DNA from: Vreelandella lutescens
Lineage (GTDB): Bacteria > Pseudomonadota > Gammaproteobacteria > Pseudomonadales > Halomonadaceae
Assembly (NCBI RefSeq): GCF_014640815.1
Contig: NZ_BMHM01000006.1
Location: forward strand, 1-64,000
Reading direction: 5' to 3'
DNA: 64,000 nt
Shown: one piece after another, positions 28,667 through 36,805 of the stretch
How the letters are laid out: each line of letters begins with the position of its first letter
How positions within the stretch are numbered: the stretch's first letter is position 1
Position numbers and translations under genes: made by a program
The notes under the pieces: model-generated
Database searches by the model: none
What the model was told of the DNA's origin: nothing
Seen by the model: the letters and a program-made list of their open reading frames with translations, nothing else

Positions 28667-29049
28667 AACAGCGCTTTCCCGGCGCGCTTTGGTGGCGCTT
28701 AGCGCCCGGCCAGCGCCTTCAGGAAGTGGCCCAAGTGATGCTGCCCAACACACCGCTGGTGGTGCACGGGGTGTTTGAGTGGCTAATGGCAACGCTTGAT
28801 TCGGATCTCAGCATTGACGAATGGCGTGCCCAGTGGCGAGAAGACTTTCCTCGCCTTCATCAGGCTGCAACATCGAATAACGTTGCGCTGGTGATGATTA
28901 CCAGCGAGCTAGGCCGAGGGCTGGTGCCCATGGCCCGTGACCAGCGTCGCCTGCGGGATTTAAGCGGCTGGTTCACGCAGGATGCTGCCGCCCAGGCAAT
29001 CCAGGTGTGGTACGTGCGCCACGGGTTAGTGCAAGCACTCAAAGGCTAG
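28618..29049 (+). CDS. Second CobU-like protein
   Basis: 143 residues from the ATG at 28618 (AAAGGAGGG upstream). It starts MQLFIGGACAGKR, a P-loop-like motif. It ends with SELGRGLVPMARDQRRLRDL and GWFTQDAAAQ, which looks like the C-terminal motif of CobU (NEVGxGIVP...FRDxxG..NQ). The middle segment carrying the guanylyl-accepting histidine is missing, hence the short length. Short CobU-like proteins of this style are found in Bacillus-type cobalamin loci. It may complement the atypical CobU at 26737. Function inferred from context. Confidence 0.7.
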   Translation: MQLFIGGACAGKRDVVKQRFPGALWWRLAPGQRLQEVAQVMLPNTPLVVHGVFEWLMATLDSDLSIDEWRAQWREDFPRLHQAATSNNVALVMITSELGRGLVPMARDQRRLRDLSGWFTQDAAAQAIQVWYVRHGLVQALKG

Positions 29050-29111
29050 CCGCCGAGGCGAGCGGTAAAATTGACCTGCTGACAGCAAGTTGCTAGTTTA
29101 CGCGCACTCTC

Positions 29112-29313
29112 AGGTGCTGGTGGCGCGAATGCCATCAGTTAAACGGGAAGTTGGTGACCCTTTGAGGATGAATCCAACGCTGCCCCCGCAACGGTGATCG
29201 AGATAAGAACGGCTAGAGACGCCACTGTGCAACTGCATGGGAAGGTGGTCGTTCGGAAAGGCACGGCGCTTATGGTAAGCCGCCCCTTTCGCTCGTCAGC
29301 CCGGAGACCGGCC
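29112..29313 (+). ncRNA. Cobalamin (AdoCbl) riboswitch
   Basis: Conserved elements appear in order: AAACGGGAAGTTGGTGA near 29140-29157, the B12 box GCTGCCCCCGCAACGGTGATCG at 29179-29200 (family GCCACTG-flanked core), CCACTGTG near 29222, GGGAAGGTGG near 29240 and the closing AGCCCGGAGACCGGCCT at 29298-29314. It precedes btuB by about 160 nt and should turn off btuB-btuFCD-cobB-ytoQ-cobO when AdoCbl is abundant. Confidence 0.95.
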
Positions 29314-29323
29314 TAAGAGTGAC

Positions 29324-29459
29324 GGCTTTAAGAAGCCACGGATTACCGGTATGCGGAGGGCATACGCAGGGTGATAGATAGGCAGCTCATGGCTGTCTGT
29401 TTCCCTTGCGTGTGCCCCTGCCCGGTCACAAAAACACGCTGTGCGGGTGAGCACAGTGA
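29324..29459 (+). promoter_or_regulatory. Probable expression platform of the B12 riboswitch
   Basis: Between aptamer and btuB there are three local hairpins: GGCTT/AAGCC (29324-29337), AGGCAGC/GCTGTCT (about 29381-29399, followed by GTTTCCC) and CTGTGC/GCACAG (about 29441-29458), the last only a few bases before the btuB ribosome site. The second could be a weak terminator; the third could mask the RBS region. Which one switches is not decidable by eye. Confidence 0.4.
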
Positions 29460-29474
29460 GCAAGGGACCCCACC

Positions 29475-31292
29475 ATGTTATATCGTTTCCGCACCACCGC
29501 TTCGCTGGCGGCCTTTGCCATGGCAGCACTGCCCATGGCGGTTCAGGCACAGGCGGCGAATGCCTCTAATAATGCCTCAAATGCTACCAACGCTTTAAAC
29601 CCTGTCGTTGTAACGGCCACGCTGGCCCCTCGCACGGCCAACCAAAGCCTTTCATCGGTCACGGTGATTGACGAGGCTGCCCTGCGCCGCCAAGACCCCG
29701 TCAGTATTACCGACCTGCTGCGCGGCCAGCCGGGCGTTGACGTTTCCAGCAACGGCAGCTTTGGCAAAAATGGCAGCGTGTTTATTCGCGGCACCGGCAG
29801 CACCCAAAACGTCCTGTTGATTGACGGCATTCGCCTTCGCTCTGCCACGAGTGGCGGCGCGGCGTGGCAGTCGCTGGAACCCCGCATGTTCGAGCGGGCT
29901 GAAATTGTGCGCGGCCCCCGTGGCAGCCTCTACGGTGCCGACGCAATAGGCGGTGTGATTCAGCTGTTTACCCCTGAAGGCCAAGAAGATGGCCCCCAGC
30001 CCCGCATTTCCGCAGGCGGTGGTTCGTTCAACACCCAACGGCTTAGCGCAGGGATTAGCGGGAAAGAGGGCGGTACGCGCTACAGTTTCTCTGGTAGCCA
30101 CTTCAATACCGACGGACAGCCGGTGCGCCGAGATGGCGATGATAAGGGATACGACAATACCTCCGCGCTGGCGCGGGTATCGCACACCTTTGATAACGGC
30201 GCTGAAGCGGGCGTACTGGCACTCCGCAGCCGTGGGTTCAACGAGTACGACGGTGGGGAAAACGATTTTGTACAGCAAGTGGCCGGTGTGTATGGCGAAC
30301 TGCCGTTGGCCGACAACTGGCGCAGCCGGCTAACGCTCAGCGAAGCGCGGGATGAGAGCGATAACGTCGCCGAGTTTGGCGACTCCTCTTTTAACACCAA
30401 AATTCGCACCGCCCGCTGGGAAAATACCCTCACCGCCGGTGCCCACGAGCTAGTGGCCGGGGCGGAGTACAGCGAAGACCGCGTAGACAGCACCACCGCC
30501 TACGATGAAACCAGCCGCAGCAACGCCGCTGTCTTTACTCAGGCGCTGCTGGATTTCTCGCCCTTTTTGCTACAAGGCAGCCTGCGGTTTGATGATAACG
30601 AGTCTTACGGTGAAGAAGTCACCGGAAGCTTAGGGGTGGGCTATGAGCTAGACGGCCACCACACGCTGCGCGCCAACTACGGCACGGCGTTTAACGCGCC
30701 CACCTACAACCAGCTCTACTTCCCTGGGTTTGGTAACCCAGATTTGGAATCAGAAACGTCCAAAACTATCGAAGCGGGTGTGCGCGGCCAGTATGCCGAT
30801 TGGTTTTGGGATGCGGCGATTTACCAAACCGATATCGACAACCTGATTGCGGGCCAAGGGCTACAGTTTAACGTGCCTGAAAGCCGTATTCGCGGCGCTG
30901 AGCTGAGCACGGGCATCGAAGTGAACGAGTGGACGCTGGCCGCCGCAATCACCTATACCGACCCTGAAAACCGCCTGACCGGCATGCGCCTGCAAAACCG
31001 CGCCTCGCAAAGTCTGCGCCTAGACGTAGACCGCGAGCTGGGCGACTGGTCGGTGGGTGGCTCTTGGGTGGCGCAAAACCACCGCTACCGCGACGCCGCC
31101 AATGAAGACCGCCTGAGTGGCTACGGCTTGGTGAACCTGCGTACCGGCTGGCAGTTTGCGCCCTTGTGGAGCGCTCGGGTAACGTTAGAGAACGTGCTAG
31201 ACCAAGACTACATCACCACGCGCTCGTTCGATGGTGCTGATTACATCAACGCAGGCCGGGCAGGATTCTTGAGTGTTCACTTTGGCCAATAA
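29475..31292 (+). CDS. btuB: TonB-dependent vitamin B12 receptor, BtuB type
   Basis: 605 residues, close to E. coli BtuB (614). Outer-membrane barrel importing cobalamin with TonB energy. A Sec signal peptide ends about AVQAQA; a TonB-box-like NPVVVTAT follows at about residue 38. The plug domain contains VTVIDEAALRRQDPVSITDLL and IRGTGSTQNVLLIDGIRL. The barrel follows, ending in FLSVHFGQ. The riboswitch directly upstream fixes the substrate as a cobalamin. Overlaps btuF by 20 nt. Confidence 0.95.
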   Translation: MLYRFRTTASLAAFAMAALPMAVQAQAANASNNASNATNALNPVVVTATLAPRTANQSLSSVTVIDEAALRRQDPVSITDLLRGQPGVDVSSNGSFGKNGSVFIRGTGSTQNVLLIDGIRLRSATSGGAAWQSLEPRMFERAEIVRGPRGSLYGADAIGGVIQLFTPEGQEDGPQPRISAGGGSFNTQRLSAGISGKEGGTRYSFSGSHFNTDGQPVRRDGDDKGYDNTSALARVSHTFDNGAEAGVLALRSRGFNEYDGGENDFVQQVAGVYGELPLADNWRSRLTLSEARDESDNVAEFGDSSFNTKIRTARWENTLTAGAHELVAGAEYSEDRVDSTTAYDETSRSNAAVFTQALLDFSPFLLQGSLRFDDNESYGEEVTGSLGVGYELDGHHTLRANYGTAFNAPTYNQLYFPGFGNPDLESETSKTIEAGVRGQYADWFWDAAIYQTDIDNLIAGQGLQFNVPESRIRGAELSTGIEVNEWTLAAAITYTDPENRLTGMRLQNRASQSLRLDVDRELGDWSVGGSWVAQNHRYRDAANEDRLSGYGLVNLRTGWQFAPLWSARVTLENVLDQDYITTRSFDGADYINAGRAGFLSVHFGQ

Positions 31293-32196
31293 GACGCATG
31301 GACTAATACGCGGGGCCCTGGGCCTCGCGTTTTCGCTTATAACCTTAGGTGTGCAGGCCCATGATCACTCACGCTGTGCGGTAGACGACCGTGACCGTGA
31401 AGTCTGCCTGCACAATGCTGCTAATCGCATAGCCACGCTTTCACCCGGTGCGACGGAACTCACCTACGCCGCGGGCGCTGGGGATCAGGTGGTGGCCGTG
31501 GTGAGTTACAGCGACTACCCGCCGGAAGCCCAAGACGTGGCCTCGGTGGGTAGCCATACGCGAATTGATTTAGAAGCCCTGGTCGGGCTTGCCCCGGATT
31601 TAGTCATCGGCTGGGTAACGGGTAACCCCGCCGAGCAGATGGAAACCCTCGAAGCGCTGGGCATGCCGGTGTTCTACATCGAGCCGCGCAGCGTCGAGGC
31701 AGTGGCCGACACCATCGAGCGGCTTGCCCGTTTAGCGGGAACTGAACCAACAGGGCGGCAGGCGGCTAGCGAGTTTAGAGACGGCATGGCCGCGCTGACC
31801 GCCCGCTACAGCGAACGCGACCCGGTACCCACGTTTTATCAAGTGTGGGACGAGCCGCTGATGGGCGTCAGTGACGAACACCTGATCGGCCAAGTGGTGC
31901 AGCTGTGCGGTGGCGACAACGTGTTTGGTGATCAGCACCGGCTGGTGCCGCGTTTAGATGATGAAGCCGTACTGGCGGCCAACCCCGAAGCCATTATTGC
32001 CGGTGGCATGGGGGAGGAGAACCGCGACTGGCTCACTCACTGGGAGCAGTACCCCAATCTTGCCGCCGTCGCGGCCGATAACCTCTATTTTGTACCGCCT
32101 TCTTTAATTCAGCGGCCTACGCCGCGCCTAATGGAAGGCGCGCAGATTCTGTGTGAAAAGCTTGAACAAGCCCGCCAAAAGCGCGGGGCCTCTTAA
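31273..32196 (+). CDS. btuF: Cobalamin ABC transporter substrate-binding protein, BtuF type
   Basis: 307 residues from a GTG at 31273 that has AGGA 7 nt upstream, inside the btuB end; a TTG at 31282 is another option. Signal peptide (hydrophobic LGLAFSLITLGVQA), then a periplasmic binding fold with RIATLSPGATELTYAAGAGDQVVAV, VGSHTRIDLEALVGLAPDLVIGW and LVPRLDDEAVLAANPEAII, typical of BtuF/helical-backbone metal receptors. It delivers cobalamin to BtuCD. Confidence 0.92.
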   Translation: MFTLANKTHGLIRGALGLAFSLITLGVQAHDHSRCAVDDRDREVCLHNAANRIATLSPGATELTYAAGAGDQVVAVVSYSDYPPEAQDVASVGSHTRIDLEALVGLAPDLVIGWVTGNPAEQMETLEALGMPVFYIEPRSVEAVADTIERLARLAGTEPTGRQAASEFRDGMAALTARYSERDPVPTFYQVWDEPLMGVSDEHLIGQVVQLCGGDNVFGDQHRLVPRLDDEAVLAANPEAIIAGGMGEENRDWLTHWEQYPNLAAVAADNLYFVPPSLIQRPTPRLMEGAQILCEKLEQARQKRGAS

Positions 32197-33167
32197 TGGT
32201 GGCGCGCCTGTGGCAACCCCTAGGCCTGCTGGCGCTGATCGCCGTGGCCGCCATGCTGTTTTCCCTGGCGGTAGGTAGCGCGCAGCTCTCCGCAGCGCAG
32301 CTCTGGGCGGTGGTACAGGGCCAAGGCGATGCGCTGGCGCGCACCATGGTGATTGAACTTCGCCTGCCACGGGCGCTTTCCGCCTTTGCGGTAGGCGGGC
32401 TGCTGGCGGTGGCCGGTGCCTTAATGCAGGTGCTGCTACGCAACCCGCTGGCGGACCCCTACGTGCTGGGGCTTTCCGGTGGGGCATCGATTGGTGCACT
32501 GGCAGCCATGCTGGCAGGCGTGGGCGGTGTGCTCATTTCCGGTTCGGCGTTTTTAGGCGCGCTGTTCTCCACGTTTTTAGTGTTTGGCTTAGCCCACGGC
32601 AGCGGCGGCTGGACGCCTTCTCGGCTTTTGCTGACCGGCGTAGTCGTGGCAGCGGGGTGGGGCGCGGTGATTACCCTGATGCTGGCGCTAAGCCCCGCCG
32701 AGCGGCTGCCGGGCATGCTCTACTGGCTGATGGGGGATTTATCTTACGCCCGCACACCGTGGCCGCCGCTGCTGCTATTAATAGCCACCTGCGTGCTACT
32801 CATACCGCTAGGACGCAGCCTCAACGTGCTGGCCCGTGGCCCCCAGCAGGCCGCCGCCCTTGGTGTAGATGTTCGCCCACTGGAGTGGGGCATCTACATT
32901 GCCGCCAGCCTCTTAACTGCCGCCGCCGTCACCACCGCAGGCAGTATTGGGTTTGTGGGGCTGGTAGTGCCCCATATGCTGCGCCTGTTGCTGGGCAACG
33001 ACCAGCGGCTGATTCTGCCCGCCTGCGCCCTGGCAGGCGGCACGCTGCTGGTACTGGCCGACACCTTGGCGCGCACCATGATTGCCCCCGAGCAGCTCCC
33101 CGTAGGCGTGATTACCGCGCTGCTGGGCGTGCCCACCTTCCTCTTTTTGCTCTACCGGAGCCGCTGA
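32196..33167 (+). CDS. btuC: Cobalamin ABC transporter permease, BtuC/FecCD family
   Basis: 323 residues with about ten membrane helices. Family signatures: RLPRALSAFAVGGLLAVAG followed by ALMQVLLRNPLADPYVLG, and GFVGLVVPHMLRLLLGNDQR near the C-terminus, the loop that contacts the ATPase. ATG overlaps the btuF TAA and its own TGA overlaps the btuD ATG, so the transporter is translationally coupled. Confidence 0.95.
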   Translation: MVARLWQPLGLLALIAVAAMLFSLAVGSAQLSAAQLWAVVQGQGDALARTMVIELRLPRALSAFAVGGLLAVAGALMQVLLRNPLADPYVLGLSGGASIGALAAMLAGVGGVLISGSAFLGALFSTFLVFGLAHGSGGWTPSRLLLTGVVVAAGWGAVITLMLALSPAERLPGMLYWLMGDLSYARTPWPPLLLLIATCVLLIPLGRSLNVLARGPQQAAALGVDVRPLEWGIYIAASLLTAAAVTTAGSIGFVGLVVPHMLRLLLGNDQRLILPACALAGGTLLVLADTLARTMIAPEQLPVGVITALLGVPTFLFLLYRSR

Positions 33168-33955
33168 TGACCCGCTTGGCGACTCAAGACCTGATCATCA
33201 ACGTGCCGGGGCGCAGCGCAGGCACGGCGCTGAACCTCACCATCGAGCCAGGGCAAGTATGGGGCGTGCTTGGCACCAACGGAGCGGGCAAAACCACGCT
33301 GCTGCATACGCTGGCGGGGTTGAACGCCCCCCGTTCCGGGCAGGTGTGTCTTGGCAATAAACCGCTTAGCCAGCTGCGTAGGCGGCAAGTGGCGCAGCAG
33401 CTAGGGCTGGTGTTTCAAGAGCGGCTAGACGGCTTTCCCGCCACGGTGCTAGAGACCGCGCTGATTGGCCGCCACCCGTACCTTTCCCTGTGGCAAATGG
33501 AAGGCGCTGACGACTACGCCCGCGCCGAGGCCGCCCTGGAAGCACTGGATGTGGCTCATCTTCGCCACCGCTTAGTCAGCACGCTTTCCGGCGGTGAACG
33601 CCAGCGGGTGGCGATGGCGACGGTGCTCACCCAAGCGCCCAACATTTGGCTGGCGGACGAACCCACCAACCACCTGGATTTACACCACCAAAGCGCAGTA
33701 ATGGCGCTAATGGCCGAGCAGGCAGCCCAGGGCAGCGCGGTGATGATGTGCCTGCACGATTTGAATTTAGCCGCCCGCTGGTGCGACCACATTCTGCTGC
33801 TTTACCCCAGCGGCGAAGCCTGCTGGGGCCCGCGCGACACCATGCTGGTGCCCAGCGCCCTAGAGCGGCTCTACCGCCAGCGGCTTGCCACGGTAGAAGT
33901 AGATGGCGCGCCGGTGTTTGTGCCCATCCAGGCACCCCTTACCGACCATGAGTGA
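33167..33955 (+). CDS. btuD: Cobalamin ABC transporter ATPase, BtuD type
   Basis: 262 residues from the ATG at 33167; the long open frame before it runs out of frame through btuC and is not coding. Walker A GTNGAGKTTLL, signature LSGGERQRVAMA, Walker B IWLADEPTNHLD and the switch His in MMCLHDLNLAARW are all intact. Energises BtuC. Confidence 0.95.
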   Translation: MTRLATQDLIINVPGRSAGTALNLTIEPGQVWGVLGTNGAGKTTLLHTLAGLNAPRSGQVCLGNKPLSQLRRRQVAQQLGLVFQERLDGFPATVLETALIGRHPYLSLWQMEGADDYARAEAALEALDVAHLRHRLVSTLSGGERQRVAMATVLTQAPNIWLADEPTNHLDLHHQSAVMALMAEQAAQGSAVMMCLHDLNLAARWCDHILLLYPSGEACWGPRDTMLVPSALERLYRQRLATVEVDGAPVFVPIQAPLTDHE

Positions 33956-33969
33956 TTTAAGGAAGCAAC

Positions 33970-35277
33970 ATGTTGCAAGGTAAAGCACACGCAGCGCTCA
34001 TCAGCGCCCCCGGTTCCGGCCAGGGCAAATCCATGGTGACGGCGGCGCTGGCGCGGCTGCACCGTAACGCCGGGCGCACCGTGCGGGTATTCAAGCACGG
34101 CCCCGACTACCTAGACCCCATGGTGCAAGAGGTCGCCTCCGGCCAGCCGGTGTATCAGCTTCACCCCTGGATGACCGGTGAGCACGAGTGCCGCTGGCGC
34201 TTAGCCAAAGCCGCCCAGGAAGCTGACGTGATTTTGGTGGAAGGCTCTATGGGGCTGTTTGATGGCTCGCCCTCCAGCGCGGACTTAGCCATTCTGGCGG
34301 GCATCCCCGCGCTGCCGGTGATCGACGCCTGGGGCATGGCGCAAACCTTTGGCGCAGTGGCCCAGGGCTTGGCCAACTACCACCCCGACCTCGCCATTCA
34401 CGAGGTGATCGCCAACCGCGTCGGCAGCCCCGGCCACGGCAAGCTGCTGAATGAGAGCATGCCGGAAGGCATTACGCTGCTGGGCGCGATTCCCTGTAAT
34501 GACGCCATGAAAATCCCCGACCGCCACTTGGGCCTGGTGCAAGCCAGCGAGCTGAGCGGCCTGGATGCCCAGCTAGACGCCGCCGCCAAAGTGTTAGAAG
34601 ACGCCGGGTTAGGCCGCTTGCCCAAAGAAGTAACGCTAAGCGCTGACGCCCCCACGCCTGCACCGGACTATTTGCGCGGCGTGCGCATTGCTATCGCCAA
34701 AGACGACGCCTTCGCGTTTATCTACCGTGCCAATCTCGATGTGTTAGAAGAGATGGGCGCGACGCTGCACTTCTTCTCACCGCTTAACGATTCTACGCTG
34801 CCAGAATGTGACGCGCTCTGGCTGCCCGGCGGCTACCCAGAACTGCACGCCGCCCGCTTCAGCGCCAACCAGCCGATGCGCGAGGCGATCAGCGCCCACC
34901 ACCGGGCAAGCAAACCGATACTGGCCGAGTGCGGCGGGTTAATGAGCTGCGTAGAGCAGCTGGTCGACGGCGAAGGCAGCGCCCACGCCATGTTAGGGCT
35001 GCTGCCTGGCACCGCCAAAATGGCCGGTAAGCTGACAGCACTTGGGCTGCAAAGCCTACACACCCAAAGCGGCGAACTGCGTGGCCACACCTACCACCAC
35101 TCGCTGCTGGAAACCTCCATGCAACCGCTGGCCCGCACCCGCAAATTGGCAGGCAGCGAAGCCGAGCCGATTTATCGTGATGGTGCGCTGGTAGCTAGCT
35201 ACTTCCATGGCTACTTTCCCTCAGCGCCCAGGCTGGTGGCGGATATATTCACCGGCCAAGCGATAGGCTCTGTCTGA
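33970..35277 (+). CDS. cobB: Cobyrinate a,c-diamide synthase
   Basis: 435 residues. Glutamine- and ATP-dependent amidation of side chains a and c of cobyrinate (CobB/CbiA). N-terminal dethiobiotin-synthetase-like P-loop SAPGSGQGKSMVTAALARL; C-terminal glutamine amidotransferase domain with the Cys in LAECGGLMSCVEQLV. RBS AAGGAAG. The last four codons (GSV-stop) are supplied by the palindromic repeat that starts at 35265-35267. Confidence 0.94.
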   Translation: MLQGKAHAALISAPGSGQGKSMVTAALARLHRNAGRTVRVFKHGPDYLDPMVQEVASGQPVYQLHPWMTGEHECRWRLAKAAQEADVILVEGSMGLFDGSPSSADLAILAGIPALPVIDAWGMAQTFGAVAQGLANYHPDLAIHEVIANRVGSPGHGKLLNESMPEGITLLGAIPCNDAMKIPDRHLGLVQASELSGLDAQLDAAAKVLEDAGLGRLPKEVTLSADAPTPAPDYLRGVRIAIAKDDAFAFIYRANLDVLEEMGATLHFFSPLNDSTLPECDALWLPGGYPELHAARFSANQPMREAISAHHRASKPILAECGGLMSCVEQLVDGEGSAHAMLGLLPGTAKMAGKLTALGLQSLHTQSGELRGHTYHHSLLETSMQPLARTRKLAGSEAEPIYRDGALVASYFHGYFPSAPRLVADIFTGQAIGSV

Positions 35278-35406
35278 AAACTGGCTGCGCTCGGCCATAC
35301 GGCGTTAAAAATCGGCTCAAAGTACTCATTTACAACATGTAAACTCTGTCTTTTCGCCGATTTTTGCCTTGTCTGACCTTCGCTCGCCGACTTTTCAGAC
35401 AGAGCC
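35265..35406. repeat. 142-bp palindromic intergenic repeat, MITE-like
   Basis: Terminal inverted repeats AGGCTCTGTCTGAAAA and TTTTCAGACAGAGCCT match over 16 nt. Inside are further dyads: AAAAATCGGC with GCCGATTTTT, and TTTAC-AACAT-GTAAA at the tip, so the whole element can fold into one long imperfect hairpin. If the terminal A/T is counted as target, the element GGCTC...GAGCC is flanked by TA on both sides, as for elements mobilised by TA-targeting transposases (IS630 or some IS5 groups). It has no coding capacity. Confidence 0.8.
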
Positions 35407-35528
35407 TAGCGTAGTTATAGATAGGGGACAGCGCAGCGACCGGCCTAAAAATATGGAAGGTTTTTCCATAAAGCAGCAGTGGGCTATCATAGAGCGGCGA
35501 GACACTCCCCAACCCTAAAGGAGCTACC

Positions 35529-35969
35529 ATGAGCTTTTACGTATACCTTTCCGGCGAGATTCACACTGACTGGCGTGAAGAGATCCAACGCGGCGCAGAA
35601 GCGGCAGGCCTGGATGTGGTGTTTACCGCACCCGTAACCGACCACGACGCCTCTGATGCCGCAGGCGACCACCTGGGCAAACCGGAGAACGGCTTCTGGC
35701 GCGACCACCAGTCCTCCAAAGTGAACGCCATCCGCACCCGCACGATGATCGAACAGGCGGATTTAGTAGTGGTGCGCTTTGGTGACAAGTACAAACAGTG
35801 GAACGCTGCCTTTGACGCAGGCTACTGCGCGGCACTGGCCAAGCCCTACATCACGCTGCACAGCGAAGAGATTGTTCACCCGCTGAAAGAAGTCGACGCC
35901 CAAGCGCAAGCCTGGTGCACCACCACCGATCAGGTTGTGGAAACCCTGCGCTACGTGCTGAAAGCGTAA
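35529..35969 (+). CDS. ytoQ: YtoQ-family protein
   Basis: 146 residues: a small soluble protein starting MSFYVYLSGEIHTDWREEI, with DHLGKPENGFWRDHQSSKVN in the middle and VVRFGDKYKQWNAAFDAGYC later. The fold resembles nucleoside 2-deoxyribosyltransferase-like proteins (LSGEIHTDWR, FDAGYCAAL). YtoQ has no established role that I know of. Its place between cobB and cobO in a riboswitch-led operon hints at a corrinoid connection, but it may also be an insertion. RBS AAGGAG at 35517-35522. Confidence 0.8.
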   Translation: MSFYVYLSGEIHTDWREEIQRGAEAAGLDVVFTAPVTDHDASDAAGDHLGKPENGFWRDHQSSKVNAIRTRTMIEQADLVVVRFGDKYKQWNAAFDAGYCAALAKPYITLHSEEIVHPLKEVDAQAQAWCTTTDQVVETLRYVLKA

Positions 35970-35988
35970 GAAACCCCTAGGAGACCCC

Positions 35989-36600
35989 ATGCGCGAAAAT
36001 GCCAAAACCCCCGAACGCCATGCCCAGCGCATGGCGGCCAAGCAAAAAATCATGAACGAGCGCATTGCCCGCGCCGATAAAGAGCAGGGCATCTTGCTGG
36101 TGCTCACCGGCCCCGGCAAAGGCAAAAGCAGCTCTGGTTTTGGCATGCTCGCCCGCGCCCTTGGCCACGGCATGAAGGTCGGCGTGGTGCAGTTCATCAA
36201 GGGCGCGTTCAGCACCGGCGAAGAAGCCTTCTTCCGCAACCTGCCCAATGTGGACTACCACGTGATGGGCGAAGGCTACACCTGGGACACCCAAGACCGC
36301 GAACGCGACGTCGCCGCCGCCAACGCCGCCTGGGAGCAAGCCAAGCGCATGCTCCAAGACGACCGCTACCACATGGTACTGCTCGACGAACTCAACATCG
36401 CCCTACGCTACGAGTATCTCGACCTAGACCAAGTCCTCGACGACCTACAAGCCCGCCCCGAAATGCAGCACGCCATCGTCACCGGCCGCTACGCCCCCCA
36501 ACAACTCATAGACCTCGCCGACACCGTCACCGAAATGAAAGTGGTCAAACACGCCTTCAAAGACCAAGGCATCAAAGCCCAGAAAGGGATTGAGCTTTAA
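35989..36600 (+). CDS. cobO: Cob(I)yrinic acid a,c-diamide adenosyltransferase
   Basis: 203 residues, CobO/BtuR/CobA type. Transfers the adenosyl group of ATP to the corrinoid cobalt. The P-loop TGPGKGKSSSGFGMLARALG and the YTWDTQDRERD and LDELNIALRY motifs are family hallmarks. RBS AGGAG at 35979-35983. The 3' half is strikingly C-rich and G-poor compared with neighbouring genes (see 36361-36560). Last gene of the riboswitch operon. Confidence 0.95.
   Translation: MRENAKTPERHAQRMAAKQKIMNERIARADKEQGILLVLTGPGKGKSSSGFGMLARALGHGMKVGVVQFIKGAFSTGEEAFFRNLPNVDYHVMGEGYTWDTQDRERDVAAANAAWEQAKRMLQDDRYHMVLLDELNIALRYEYLDLDQVLDDLQARPEMQHAIVTGRYAPQQLIDLADTVTEMKVVKHAFKDQGIKAQKGIEL
36361..36560 (+). promoter_or_regulatory. 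C-rich, G-poor tract at the end of cobO, possible rut site
   Basis: In 36421-36540 I count 51 C against 22 G, and the C excess extends on both sides. Such tracts load Rho. No intrinsic terminator is visible after cobO, so Rho-dependent termination of the btu-cob operon here is plausible. Confidence 0.35.
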
Positions 36601-36665
36601 AGGAGAGGGGCGGTTAGTGAATTGTGAATGGTGAGGGGACGATAATCGAACCCTCATTACCCTGC

Positions 36666-36683
36666 GCTATGGCTATGGCTATG
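36666..36683. repeat. Three tandem GCTATG copies
   Basis: Three perfect 6-bp units in a non-coding stretch. Probably a neutral microrepeat. Confidence 0.5.
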
Positions 36684-36715
36684 GCCATGCTTGGTGGCAA
36701 CCTGAAATTGTGGGA

Positions 36716-36805
36716 GGGAGCTTCAGCTCGCAACGATCAAGTCACCAAGCTCAACACACTCGAAAAACTAAATGTGGCCACCTGTGAAAGGGAGCTTCAG
36801 CTCGC
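36716..36805. repeat. Two copies of a REP-like 16-bp palindrome
   Basis: GGGAGCTTCAGCTCGC occurs at 36716-36731 and 36790-36805. Each contains GAGCT-TC-AGCTC, a small hairpin. Both are followed by a similar purine-rich tail (CAACGATCAAG, GATGATAAAG). This style of GAGCTTCAGCTC repeat is common between genes in Halomonas and Pseudomonas. Confidence 0.65.

Noticed and set aside
32657..33166. Long N-terminal extension of the btuD frame
   Set aside because: It lies out of frame inside btuC, is Arg/Ala/Pro-rich shadow sequence, and BtuD has a proper ATG overlapping the btuC stop.
35977..36372. Antisense open frame across cobO
   Set aside because: It is a G+C-driven shadow of the cobO reading frame with Val/Gly/Ala-rich translation and no start signals.
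36716..36805. Possible start of a CRISPR array
   Set aside because: Only two 16-bp copies, each a self-complementary REP-like palindrome with its own tail; no third repeat and no cas genes.
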